Shown here in pieces: positions 6,467 to 13,381 of a stretch of DNA of 40,702 nt. The notes under the pieces were generated by a model, which was not told where the DNA came from, searched no databases, and saw only the letters and a program-made list of their open reading frames with translations. Location of the stretch: the NCBI RefSeq assembly GCF_001975825.1, contig NZ_MTKN01000022.1:19346-60047 (forward strand), written 5' to 3'. Origin of the DNA: [Flexibacter] sp. ATCC 35208. Its GTDB lineage: Bacteria; Bacteroidota; Bacteroidia; Chitinophagales; Chitinophagaceae. Position 1 is the stretch's first letter. Every line of letters begins with the position of its first letter. The position numbers and the translations under genes are program-made.

Positions 6467-7633
6467 ATGAACCTATTATCCAACATCGCCAAACTCGTTA
6501 ACACTAAAGTGCATACGATTCCTCACCTGGAATCCAACACCCAATTCGCATCCACCCTCGAAACAGAAAAAGAAAACATCATCTCCGCCCTTCAGAAAAA
6601 ACTCTTCTCTCTCGATGATAAACTAGACCAATACATCCAGCTTCATCAAAAAAAACTGTCAGAACTAATGGAAACAATCTCAAACATTCTACCCGAAGAA
6701 CTATTCACCACACCACCCCCTGATAACCACCTCATCCAGTTATACTACACCTTATACGACATACAGGTCTGCCTTGAAAAAGACTGTGCCCCCTACCTTG
6801 ATTTTCACTGTAAAATCCCATTTATCTATTTACTCTCCGCCCGCCAGGCATTCACAAAAGAAATCCCCCTCCTACGTCAGCTACTTTCCTCATTTGGTAT
6901 CATTGATTTTGTCCAGGAAATCATTATCGCCCCATTCGAAGAGGTCCTAAAAACCGACAATATCAGTTACCACCGACTTTACTATATCAAAGAACTTAGC
7001 AAACATCTTCAACAACTTCCGACGGACAGCACTTCCGAACATGTTGAGAACATCCTGATCTACATGAATTTTAATAATGAAATCTACCTGAACTACCGGC
7101 TGGATATAATCTCAGAAAATATCAAATCATTTCCTACAACCCAACAGCAACTCATCCAAACAAAATTGTTGTTAAAAATGAATAGTCAAAAACGGCAACA
7201 TCCCAACTATCGATACACACATCACCTTCCCTCCCTAAAGGAACAAATCCGTGATTGGCTCACCGACGAACATACATTTCTGGAACAAAAAATCCTTTAC
7301 CCTGAAAACACCTTATTACCAGAAGAAGTCGCCAGATGGCAGGCCTATAAAGTAAAAGTAGATCTCTCAGTCAATGAACTGGGTTACCTGATCCGCTTAA
7401 TGATAGAACACGGCCTGATATTAAACGACAACAGAACCGAAGTCGCTGATTTTTTTGCCCAGTATTTCGCCACTAATAATCAGAAATCGCTCTCCCACCT
7501 AAGTCTCAGACAAAAAATGTATAACTATCCACCCTCATCCACAGAATCAGTAAGAGGTCTTTTGCTGGATCTTTTCAACACCAGTAAACAATTAAAAAAC
7601 GATCACCTACCCAGGAAGTCATCCTCCCCCTGA
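6467..7633 (+). CDS. Mobile-element protein, distantly RteC-like
   Basis: A 388-residue, mostly helical cytoplasmic protein without signal peptide or membrane segment. The N-terminal third is rich in K, E and L heptad-like stretches (about residues 30-75, possible coiled coil). The C-terminal region (RWQAYKVKVDLSVNELGYLI, then G-L-I-L-N-D and SLRQKMYNYPPSSTESVRGL) follows the order of conserved positions in RteC-family proteins of Bacteroidota conjugative elements. There RteC controls excision genes. The resemblance is by eye only. Position supports an element function: first gene after the iteron-like repeats and before the excisionase-like gene. Its codons strongly favour C at third positions. 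An uncharacterised island protein is the alternative. Confidence 0.4.
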   Translation: MNLLSNIAKLVNTKVHTIPHLESNTQFASTLETEKENIISALQKKLFSLDDKLDQYIQLHQKKLSELMETISNILPEELFTTPPPDNHLIQLYYTLYDIQVCLEKDCAPYLDFHCKIPFIYLLSARQAFTKEIPLLRQLLSSFGIIDFVQEIIIAPFEEVLKTDNISYHRLYYIKELSKHLQQLPTDSTSEHVENILIYMNFNNEIYLNYRLDIISENIKSFPTTQQQLIQTKLLLKMNSQKRQHPNYRYTHHLPSLKEQIRDWLTDEHTFLEQKILYPENTLLPEEVARWQAYKVKVDLSVNELGYLIRLMIEHGLILNDNRTEVADFFAQYFATNNQKSLSHLSLRQKMYNYPPSSTESVRGLLLDLFNTSKQLKNDHLPRKSSSP

Positions 7634-7809
7634 TACAGGCGTATTAAATCAATGCCTGCACAAAGTGCGTGTGGGTGCCCGAAATACCAACAACAAAGCC
7701 GCTCTTAAAGCTTTACTATGTAGTCAATCACATATCCTGCACCAGCCCCATACCAAATGCCCACCCTCATCTTTTTCCACCTCACAACCCATTACAAACC
7801 AATACCCTA

Positions 7810-7832
7810 ACAGGGGTTACAGTAACCCCTGT
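7810..7832. promoter_or_regulatory. 23-bp palindrome upstream of the excisionase-like gene
   Basis: ACAGGGGTTAC and GTAACCCCTGT form perfect 11-bp arms around a single A. It lies 61 bases before the chosen start of the HTH gene at 7894, a good position for an operator. A shorter related palindrome, GGGGTAACCCC, occurs at 36386-36396 upstream of a TonB receptor gene; that may be coincidence. Confidence 0.6.
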
Positions 7833-7893
7833 AACTATTCCAGCGTGCTTTATCTCCGTTCATTTGCATCATCAACAAAGCAATCAAAACGCA

Positions 7894-8184
7894 ATGCCAA
7901 CACAAATAGTAACACTTGACGATCTGCATCATTTCAAAAAAGAACTCTTCACCGAACTAAGAGACCTCTTCAAACCTGCATCACCCATCGTCAAAAAATG
8001 GCTAAAAACATGGGAAGTCAAAGACATGCTCGGCCTCTCATCCGGCACCTTACAAACCATGCGCTCAAACGGAACGATTAGCTATACCAAAATAGGCGGA
8101 TTAGTCTTCTACGACTACGATGATATCATGAAACTGATGGAAGCGCAAAAAAAGGGCGGAAAACCAGCTAAAAACAGATACTAA
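7894..8184 (+). CDS. Helix-turn-helix excisionase-like protein
   Basis: A 96-residue DNA-binding protein. The frame stays open upstream to 7669, but that part has no protein-like character. The ATG at 7894 starts MPTQIVTLDDLHHFKKEL, typical of Bacteroidota element HTH_17 proteins. The C-terminal half holds the winged helix: KTWEVKDMLGLSSGTLQTMR, NGTISYTKIGGLVFYDYDDI. Such MerR-like proteins act as excision or recombination directionality factors or as small regulators on conjugative and mobilizable elements. Its stop codon shares bases with the next start (TAATG, 8182-8186), so it is translationally coupled to the replication gene. The palindrome at 7810-7832 may be its binding site. Confidence 0.75.
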   Translation: MPTQIVTLDDLHHFKKELFTELRDLFKPASPIVKKWLKTWEVKDMLGLSSGTLQTMRSNGTISYTKIGGLVFYDYDDIMKLMEAQKKGGKPAKNRY

Positions 8185-8966
8185 TGCAGGACATGTACCG
8201 GGTAAACTACATCCGGCATCAAAAAGCCTTCTATTCCCACGTCCGTAAAGACAACCGGTTAAAGGCAAATGACATCAGCCTCTACCTGGCCCTCTTCCAG
8301 ATCTGGAACAACCAGCACTTCCGGAACCGGTTTCCCATCATACGCGAAGAAGTGATGCTCCTCAGCAGAATAGGCTCCCGGAACACCTATACTAACTGTC
8401 TGAAGTGGCTACATACATGCGGTTACATCATCTATCAACCATCTAACCGCCCATATGTCCCCAGCCTGGTCAGTATCGTCCCATTTACGGGGAAAAGCAC
8501 AAAACAGCTTACCCTGTTCGACGAACCTAATCCCAAAAGAGAGACACGCACTAAGCTCAGAAAAGAGACACATACACGTCTCAAAAAAGAGACACCTACA
8601 TGTCCCAAAATCGATACTACCATAGTCCCAAAAATGAGACACAATTATAATAAACAAATAAACAATCAAACAGAGAGTAAAAGTACACGCTCAAAAAAAA
8701 ATTCAATTATCAATGAAAAAAAAACACCAACAATAGAAGCCGCCATGGATTGGTTTTCCCAAAGAGGCCACCCGCCTCAGGAAGCCCGCAAATTTTTCTA
8801 CCACTACCAGGCCATTGACTGGATGCTCAGCGGCCACCCAATAGCGGACTGGCAGGCCGCCGCCGCAAAATGGTCCGAAAACATAAAAACCACAAAACAT
8901 GACAAACATGACAAACCCGGAAAACTCCACACCGACAACAACAAAGCCTACACCCACCCCTTATGA
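8184..8966 (+). CDS. Replication-initiator / DnaD-like protein
   Basis: A 260-residue protein in three parts. Residues 1-105 form a winged-helix domain (NDISLYLALFQIW, IGSRNTYTNCLKWLHTCGYI). Residues about 115-170 are a basic linker of 8-residue repeats (KETHTRLK, KETPTCPK) leading into Asn/Lys-rich sequence. Residues about 178-235 form a compact C-terminal module (AMDWFSQRGHPPQEARKFFY, DWMLSGHPIADWQAAAAKW) that recalls DnaD-type helicase-loading domains. Partnership with the ATPase gene, which begins 68 bases before this gene ends, fits initiator plus helicase loader. A paralogue of the first domain is encoded at 5387-5740. A general transcription factor is the main alternative. Confidence 0.6.
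   Translation: MQDMYRVNYIRHQKAFYSHVRKDNRLKANDISLYLALFQIWNNQHFRNRFPIIREEVMLLSRIGSRNTYTNCLKWLHTCGYIIYQPSNRPYVPSLVSIVPFTGKSTKQLTLFDEPNPKRETRTKLRKETHTRLKKETPTCPKIDTTIVPKMRHNYNKQINNQTESKSTRSKKNSIINEKKTPTIEAAMDWFSQRGHPPQEARKFFYHYQAIDWMLSGHPIADWQAAAAKWSENIKTTKHDKHDKPGKLHTDNNKAYTHPL
8533..8641. repeat. 24-bp repeats inside the rep-like gene (second iteron candidate)
   Basis: GAGACAC or near matches recur at 8541, 8565, 8589, 8613 (GATACT) and 8636, spaced 24, 24, 24 and 23 bases. Each is preceded by an A run, and from the third copy on also by C-rich TCTCA/TCCCA. The repeats encode the 8-residue linker repeats of the protein. Purely protein-level repetition is possible, but the conserved DNA words and the same 24-base period as the upstream array suggest DNA binding sites. 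Confidence 0.6.
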
Positions 8967-9570
8967 CTATCATTACCTGCTGCAGTACGTCTCCAGCATA
9001 GGAAAAGACATGTACGGAAGAGACTACACCATTGCGGATATAGACAAACCTATCATTTCCCGTCTCTTATGCTATTTCCTAAAAGACAGGGAAGTTGCCG
9101 CCGCCGAAAAAATAGACCTGCAGAAAGGCATACTCCTCATGGGCCCTGTCGGCTGCGGCAAATCTTCCATCATGAAAATCATGAACAACTTTTGCCCTGC
9201 ACCAGATAAACCAGTTTTCCACTCCTGCAATGAAATCGCCATTGATTTCAATACCAAAGGATACGAAACCATTCTAAAATATACCAAAGGGAGTTTCTTC
9301 CCATACACCTCCATCCCCCGCGTTCATTGTTTCGATGACCTCGGCCTTGAACCACCTGGGTACTATTATGGCAACAACAGCAATGTCATGGCAGAAATCC
9401 TACTGTCCCGATACAACTATTTTACCTCGTGCGATATGATCACCCATATCACCACGAACCTGAACACCAGCGAGCTGGAAGCCATATACGGCAATCGTAT
9501 CCGCAGCCGCATGCGCGAAATGTTCAATCAAATCATATTCAGTAACACATCACCTGATAAACGAAAATAA
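8899..9570 (+). CDS. DnaC/IstB-like P-loop ATPase
   Basis: A 223-residue AAA+ ATPase. Walker A is GPVGCGKSS at residues 82-90 and Walker B is HCFDDLG with Asp146-Asp147. A sensor-1-like THITTNLN follows, then an arginine-finger/sensor-2 region YGNRIRSRMREMF, as in DnaC helicase loaders and IstB proteins. The N-terminal 20 residues are Thr/Pro-rich. The start overlaps the end of the replication-like gene by 68 bases; ATG codons at 8899 and 8908 are both possible. Next to an initiator-like gene, helicase loading at the element's origin is the likely role. No IS21-type transposase is nearby, which argues against IstB. The ATPase assignment is firm; the loader role is inferred. Confidence 0.8.
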   Translation: MTNMTNPENSTPTTTKPTPTPYDYHYLLQYVSSIGKDMYGRDYTIADIDKPIISRLLCYFLKDREVAAAEKIDLQKGILLMGPVGCGKSSIMKIMNNFCPAPDKPVFHSCNEIAIDFNTKGYETILKYTKGSFFPYTSIPRVHCFDDLGLEPPGYYYGNNSNVMAEILLSRYNYFTSCDMITHITTNLNTSELEAIYGNRIRSRMREMFNQIIFSNTSPDKRK

Positions 9571-9572
9571 TT

Positions 9573-9935
9573 ATGTATCCAACATTCGTCAAACAAAAAG
9601 AAAGCAACCCATACAACAGTACCCGTACCCTCGAAATCTGTGGCCAAAGCTACCTCGCCCACACCGCCGATCCTTACATCGACGACGCTATCAGTCTGGC
9701 AGCTCTCTGGCACTCCCACCAGATCACTTACCCCCGTATCATCCACTTAAGAAACTGGATCCGGGAAAATGATCAACACGGGCACAACATCCCATTTAAA
9801 CACATAAAAGACATCATGGGCTGCAAGTATTTTGTAGATAGCGTCATTGAAGCTGAATTTTCCAACATCGGCCCTCACTATCAGGAAAACTTCTATGCCA
9901 GCTTAAGAGAGAATGAAAGAATATTCTTCGAATAA
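9573..9935 (+). CDS. Hypothetical island protein
   Basis: A 120-residue soluble protein starting 2 bases after the ATPase stop codon, so certainly in the same transcript. I do not recognise the family. The sequence is rich in aromatic and charged residues (YPRIIHLRNWIRENDQHGHN, then HIKDIMGCKYF and HYQENFYASLRENERIFF). There is no signal peptide, membrane helix or obvious catalytic motif. The C-rich codon use matches the rest of the island. A DNA-binding accessory factor for replication or mobilisation is possible but unsupported. Confidence 0.65.
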   Translation: MYPTFVKQKESNPYNSTRTLEICGQSYLAHTADPYIDDAISLAALWHSHQITYPRIIHLRNWIRENDQHGHNIPFKHIKDIMGCKYFVDSVIEAEFSNIGPHYQENFYASLRENERIFFE

Positions 9936-9968
9936 CAGTTCATTGTAGGTATAGGATTTATCTCAAAG

Positions 9969-10139
9969 GGCCTGATAGTCTTGTCGGACCTGATTTTAAC
10001 CTCTAAACTATTACATATGCGACAACGACAAGCCATGATAAAACGGCCTGATATTCCTGTCGGGCTCAATCCTAAAAACATTATTTTGGGGTTAACAATC
10101 AAATCCAATGAAAAAAGGCCTGGTATTCCTACCGGGCCT
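9969..10139. repeat. Three related small hairpins with shared loops and paired changes
   Basis: Similar 22-24-base hairpins lie at 9969-9990, 10045-10066 and 10116-10139. Copies 2 and 3 share the loop TTCC. Stem GATA/TGTC in copy 2 becomes GGTA/TACC in copy 3, a paired change that keeps pairing. Copy 3 (AGGCCTGGTA/TACCGGGCCT) pairs fully apart from a wobble. They follow the last island gene. They may be serial terminators, recombination sites or binding sites for a structured-DNA protein. Confidence 0.6.
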
Positions 10140-10148
10140 AATTGCATT

Positions 10149-10448
10149 AATAACTATACCGAACTGCATTATTATGATGGCAATCAGGTAAACTTTGGTA
10201 ATAGCAGTCCTAAAAGATACGTCAATACGACCTTTGATCTGGCGGGGTACCTAAACCGTCCACTACGTATAGCGCTGTTTGTAGACGGCCAAAGGATGGC
10301 TGTATACCTGGACGGCAAAAAAATACAGGACGGCATTTTTTTTAATCCGTCTGCTGCAAAGAATTTTTATATCACCGCACCATGGATGTATGAAAACGGA
10401 GCCAAAGTTCTGGTCAGTAATATAAAGATTTATGGATTTGGAAAATAA
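10149..10448 (+). pseudogene. C-terminal fragment of an OmpA-family/LamG-like outer-membrane protein
   Basis: The reading frame from 10149 encodes about 99 residues that read like an internal domain: VNTTFDLAGYLNRPLRIALF, VDGQRMAVYLDGKKIQDG and APWMYENGAKVLVSNIKIYG. In Bacteroidota OmpA-family proteins such a lectin-like domain sits before the peptidoglycan-binding OmpA part. Here there is no start codon, signal peptide or upstream portion. The frame upstream (from TTG 9981) runs through the hairpin repeats and is not protein-like. A truncated gene at the right edge of the island is the simplest reading. Confidence 0.55.
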
Positions 10449-10587
10449 TCACGGTTTAAGGGAGGTACGACAATGCATAGTCGGCCTTACATACAATAGG
10501 CCCCAAAAAGTCAATAATACTTGCTATTTTGTAACCACTTCCTGGCTCACTGCATCTGGTAGCGAAACAACATCATAAATTGATTAA

Positions 10588-11682
10588 ATGAAGAACATTT
10601 TTGTAGTATTTCTTTTATGGATATTTACCATCAATCCATTCACCGTTCAAGCCCAAAACCTGGAAAATGCTGTTGATGAACTAATCCTTAGGGATTTTAA
10701 TGATAAAAATGGTCCAGGAGGTGTATTTATGGTTGCACATCATGGAATACCTGTGTATCAAAAAGCTTTTGGAAAAGCCAACCTGGAACTTGGCGATGAT
10801 CTGTCGGTGGACAATGTATTCCAGCTCGGTTCTATGACTAAGCAGTTTACCGCTATAGCAATACTGATGCTGGAACAACAACGTAGGCTTAGCGTTGGGG
10901 ATCCTGTTTCCAAATATATTTCGGATTATCCAAATGGGGACAAAATCACCATTCACCATCTATTGACGCACACTTCCGGAATAAAGGATTTTACGAAAAT
11001 GAAATCCTTAATGGGTATCGCACAAAAAGATATGACACCTAAAATGATGGTTGATTTCTTTAAGGACGAACCCGTTGATTTTGAACCAGGTGAAAAATTT
11101 GACTATAATAATTCAGGGTATGTTTTGCTGGGTTACTTGATTGAACTTGTTTCTGGCGAAAAATATGAAGAATATATCAAGAAACACATTTTCGACAAAG
11201 TTGGCATGACCCAGTCATATTATGCAAGTGATCGAAAAGTTATTAAGGGCAGAGCCTATGGATACCATAAAAAAGAGTCCGGTTATGTAAATAAAACGGT
11301 CATCAGTTTCAGCGTTCCGTTTTCTTCCGGTGCTTTAATGTCAACTTTATCGGATATGCTGAAATGGCAAAATGCACTGAACAAAAATCTTTTACTTGAT
11401 ACCGCTGAAACAACGAAAGCCTTTAGCAGGTATAAACTAAATAATGGTGAAGAGTTTAATTATGGTTACGGATGGCATATCAGGGATATAAACAAGGTGC
11501 CAACCCGGGAGCATGGGGGAAGCATATTTGGATTTAAGACAATGGCAGTATACATACCTGGTGAAGACATTTATGTAATAGGATTGAGCAATTGCGACTG
11601 CAATTCGCCCACAAAGGTAACCGGGGACATTGCGGCATTAGCCCTTAAATTCCTGGGTGGTGAAAAGAAGGATAATCGTTAG
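10588..11682 (+). CDS. Serine hydrolase, class C beta-lactamase-like
   Basis: A 364-residue exported enzyme of the beta-lactamase/penicillin-binding-protein superfamily. The signal peptide is MKNIFVVFLLWIFTINPFTV ending near QAQ. The SxxK motif is Ser82-Met-Thr-Lys85, with Ser82 the expected nucleophile. The YxN motif is Tyr173-Asn-Asn175. A late HGGS motif (EHGGSIFG) replaces KTG, as usual in esterase-like members. Members include AmpC, D-aminopeptidases and many esterases; sequence alone does not decide the substrate, and antibiotic resistance should not be assumed. It is probably periplasmic and transcribed alone; the Rid-family gene starts 94 bases downstream. Confidence 0.9.
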   Translation: MKNIFVVFLLWIFTINPFTVQAQNLENAVDELILRDFNDKNGPGGVFMVAHHGIPVYQKAFGKANLELGDDLSVDNVFQLGSMTKQFTAIAILMLEQQRRLSVGDPVSKYISDYPNGDKITIHHLLTHTSGIKDFTKMKSLMGIAQKDMTPKMMVDFFKDEPVDFEPGEKFDYNNSGYVLLGYLIELVSGEKYEEYIKKHIFDKVGMTQSYYASDRKVIKGRAYGYHKKESGYVNKTVISFSVPFSSGALMSTLSDMLKWQNALNKNLLLDTAETTKAFSRYKLNNGEEFNYGYGWHIRDINKVPTREHGGSIFGFKTMAVYIPGEDIYVIGLSNCDCNSPTKVTGDIAALALKFLGGEKKDNR

Positions 11683-11776
11683 TTTGTTATGGCAGAAAGG
11701 CCTTTATGAGTCCAGGGATCAAGGGTGAAAAATAGTTATGTTTTGTTTTTTGTAATAAATAGAAACGTTTTATATA

Positions 11777-12289
11777 ATGTATTTATCTAAGCATAATATG
11801 GCCAGGGCTGGAGTGAAATTTTATTTTGTATTGTTCCTGTTTACCACTTTCGCCTGCAATAACAACAATAACCAGAAAGAACAGATAGATAAACATGCGG
11901 ATAAAAAAAGTACTGAAGTTAAACAGAAGTGGCACTGGGATAATGACCACAAGCAGAATGAAGATGCGGGATATGCCCAGGTCGTCAAATTGGGCAATAT
12001 GCTTTATATTTCAGGTATACCCACAGAGGATCTTAGCCCAAAAGGGATAGCCCAGGTCTACCGGGCACTGGGAAAATGCCTAAATGCAAATGGCGCATCC
12101 TTCGCAGATGTAGTGAAAGAAACCCTATATACTACTGATATAGAGACAATGAAAAAGTACAATGACGTTAGAAAAGAGTTTTACAATGGTGACTTTCCCG
12201 CTGCTACATGGGTACAAATCAGCAGACTATATGAACCCGATTGCAAGTTGGAAGTGGAACTGATTGCACAGCTCACAGATGATAAGTAA
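11777..12289 (+). CDS. Rid (YjgF/YER057c) family lipoprotein
   Basis: A 170-residue protein. A lipoprotein leader ends in FLFTTFAC, with Cys27 lipidated if the first ATG is used (Cys20 from Met8). A polar linker leads to a full Rid domain: AGYAQVVKLGNMLYISGIPT, AQVYRALGKCL, FADVVKETLYTTDIETM and LEVELIAQL. RidA itself hydrolyses reactive imines and needs an Arg in the PAR motif near the active site. Here the corresponding stretch reads FPAATWVQISRL, so that Arg is missing and imine deamination by the RidA mechanism is unlikely. It is probably membrane-anchored in the periplasm, an uncommon location for the family. Confidence 0.82.
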   Translation: MYLSKHNMARAGVKFYFVLFLFTTFACNNNNNQKEQIDKHADKKSTEVKQKWHWDNDHKQNEDAGYAQVVKLGNMLYISGIPTEDLSPKGIAQVYRALGKCLNANGASFADVVKETLYTTDIETMKKYNDVRKEFYNGDFPAATWVQISRLYEPDCKLEVELIAQLTDDK

Positions 12290-12497
12290 TGCCCACAACA
12301 CTTAGGAATATGAGGTGACCGGACTTTCTGGCGATTATTTATTATGACAATGTAGAAATTACGTAACTATAAGGTGAAAGTCAGTAGTCCTCAAAAGGTT
12401 TTGACGTATCAGCCCTTTCTTAACAGCCAGGTCTGCCAGAACAATGACCGGCATTGTATAAAAGCCTTTTATAACAACAGTCCCTTTCATAAAAACG

Positions 12498-12590
12498 TAA
12501 TCGTTTTTCCGAAAAACAGGCCAATTGTAATCGTTTTTCCAAAATCATAATTACTTTTCCAAAAATGATATGATTTATAATCGTTTTTCC
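12498..12590. repeat. Four phased copies of TAATCGTTTTTCC
   Basis: TAATCGTTTTTCC occurs at 12498, 12528 and 12578, with a variant TAATTACTTTTCC at 12548. The start-to-start distances of 30, 20 and 30 bases are multiples of ten, so all copies face the same side of the helix. The first overlaps the palindrome GTTTTTC-C-GAAAAAC (12503-12517). They lie in the 455-base gap between two converging genes (12290-12744), not in an obvious promoter. A bulged hairpin sits upstream at 12454-12476. Confidence 0.75.
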
Positions 12591-12604
12591 AGGTAAAAAC
12601 AAGC

Positions 12605-12672
12605 CTTGCGTAGATTATACCACTTATTCTACGCAAATCTTGCGTAGAATACTTCTTCATGCGAAGAATATT
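12605..12672. repeat. Repeats of TTGCGTAGA in alternating orientation
   Basis: TTGCGTAGA at 12606-12614, its complement TCTACGCAA at 12628-12636, and TTGCGTAGA again at 12640-12648 are followed by a degenerate copy, ATGCGAAGAATA (12659-12670). They begin 15 bases after the last TAATCGTTTTTCC copy. They could be paired binding sites or alternative hairpins in a transcript. Confidence 0.6.
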
Positions 12673-12686
12673 AGCTATAATACGAA

Positions 12687-12708
12687 GGCCCCTGCATACG
12701 CAGAGGCC
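12687..12708 (-). terminator. Probable terminator of the minus-strand cassette
   Basis: GGCCCCTGC (12687-12695), loop ATAC, GCAGAGGCC (12700-12708): a 9-bp stem with one mismatch, 36 bases beyond the stop of the 12745-12969 gene. The following minus-strand sequence TTCGTATT is only moderately T-rich. Confidence 0.5.
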
Positions 12709-12744
12709 CTCACCACACCAACAGCCAGCTACACCAGCCTGAAT

Positions 12745-12969
12745 TCATCTACTCTTAACCATATTCCCACCATCCACCGTCGCCTGGCTAATCCCACTCA
12801 TCACCGTCCCAGCCACCGCCAGGTACCCTGCAATCTGTGTCAGCACCGCAGGTACCATCACCGGCAACCCCGCAATCGTCCCACTAATCGCCAACAACAC
12901 CAATCCCACATTACGCACCTTCTGAAAAAATGGTGGCGTCGGTGCCACCAACCGTTCCGCAATATTCAT
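12745..12969 (-). CDS. Small membrane protein of the DUF5675 cassette
   Basis: A 74-residue protein. The ATG at 12969 was chosen because it overlaps the stop of the upstream gene as ATGA (12969-12966); the frame extends further upstream but only antisense-like sequence lies there. Two hydrophobic segments are visible: NVGLVLLAISGTIAGLPVMV and VLTQIAGYLAVAGTVMSGI. They are preceded by a short polar N-terminus with FFQKVRN and followed by a short tail. Size and topology recall phage holins, but many small membrane proteins look like this. It is the last gene of a three-gene minus-strand operon, directly coupled to the DUF5675 protein. Confidence 0.7.
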   Translation of the reverse strand: MNIAERLVAPTPPFFQKVRNVGLVLLAISGTIAGLPVMVPAVLTQIAGYLAVAGTVMSGISQATVDGGNMVKSR

Positions 12970-13370
12970 TGTTGCTTTTTTTTGATAGTTAAAAAAACCT
13001 GTTCCTTCGCATCTAGCGCCATATACACCACCCTCCTCAACACATCCATTGCAGCCACGGAATAATACCCCAATCCCTCTCCATGAATACTGGTCACCGG
13101 CGCAATACACCCCTGCAACTCCTTCATCGCATTATTCGCCGGATGAATCAGGATCAGACTCCTACCTTGCACACCCAACACCTCAAGGTGCCATTTCTTC
13201 CGCTCACTAAATCGCTTCCTTAGTGTATACCTCCCTTCCGGAATACACGAACACCCCACATGGTTCTCCTTCCACGGCAACTCAATAGTATAACAAAGCC
13301 GATGCCCTTCCATGTACAAAGCGCCATTTGTACCCGTATCAAAATACTCCCGCATCAATAATAATTCCAT
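12966..13370 (-). CDS. DUF5675 family protein
   Basis: A 134-residue cytoplasmic-type protein recognisable as DUF5675: early YTIELPWKENHVGCSCIPEG, then RYTLRKRFSERKKWHLEVLG and IHPANNAMKELQGCI. Function in the family is not established. The spacing of the conserved His and the late Gly-Cys recalls the His/Cys pair of L,D-transpeptidase-like enzymes, so action on peptidoglycan is a speculative possibility. It lies 11 bases downstream of the 252-residue gene and overlaps the following membrane-protein gene by 4 bases, so the three are made together. A lysin/holin-like pairing is one way to read the context. Confidence 0.75.
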   Translation of the reverse strand: MELLLMREYFDTGTNGALYMEGHRLCYTIELPWKENHVGCSCIPEGRYTLRKRFSERKKWHLEVLGVQGRSLILIHPANNAMKELQGCIAPVTSIHGEGLGYYSVAAMDVLRRVVYMALDAKEQVFLTIKKKQQ

Positions 13371-13381
13371 AACCCTGAATA

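Noticed and set aside
8899..9570. IstB helper of an IS21 transposon
   Set aside because: No istA-like transposase or IS21 ends nearby; the gene is coupled to a replication-like gene instead.
10588..11682. Antibiotic-resistance beta-lactamase
   Set aside because: Only the general SxxK/YxN/HGGS motifs of a large hydrolase superfamily are present; the KTG triad is replaced, so resistance cannot be claimed.
12640..13065. A 141-codon plus-strand frame rich in His, Arg and Pro
   Set aside because: It is antisense to the small membrane protein and DUF5675 genes, and its composition is what their complement would give.
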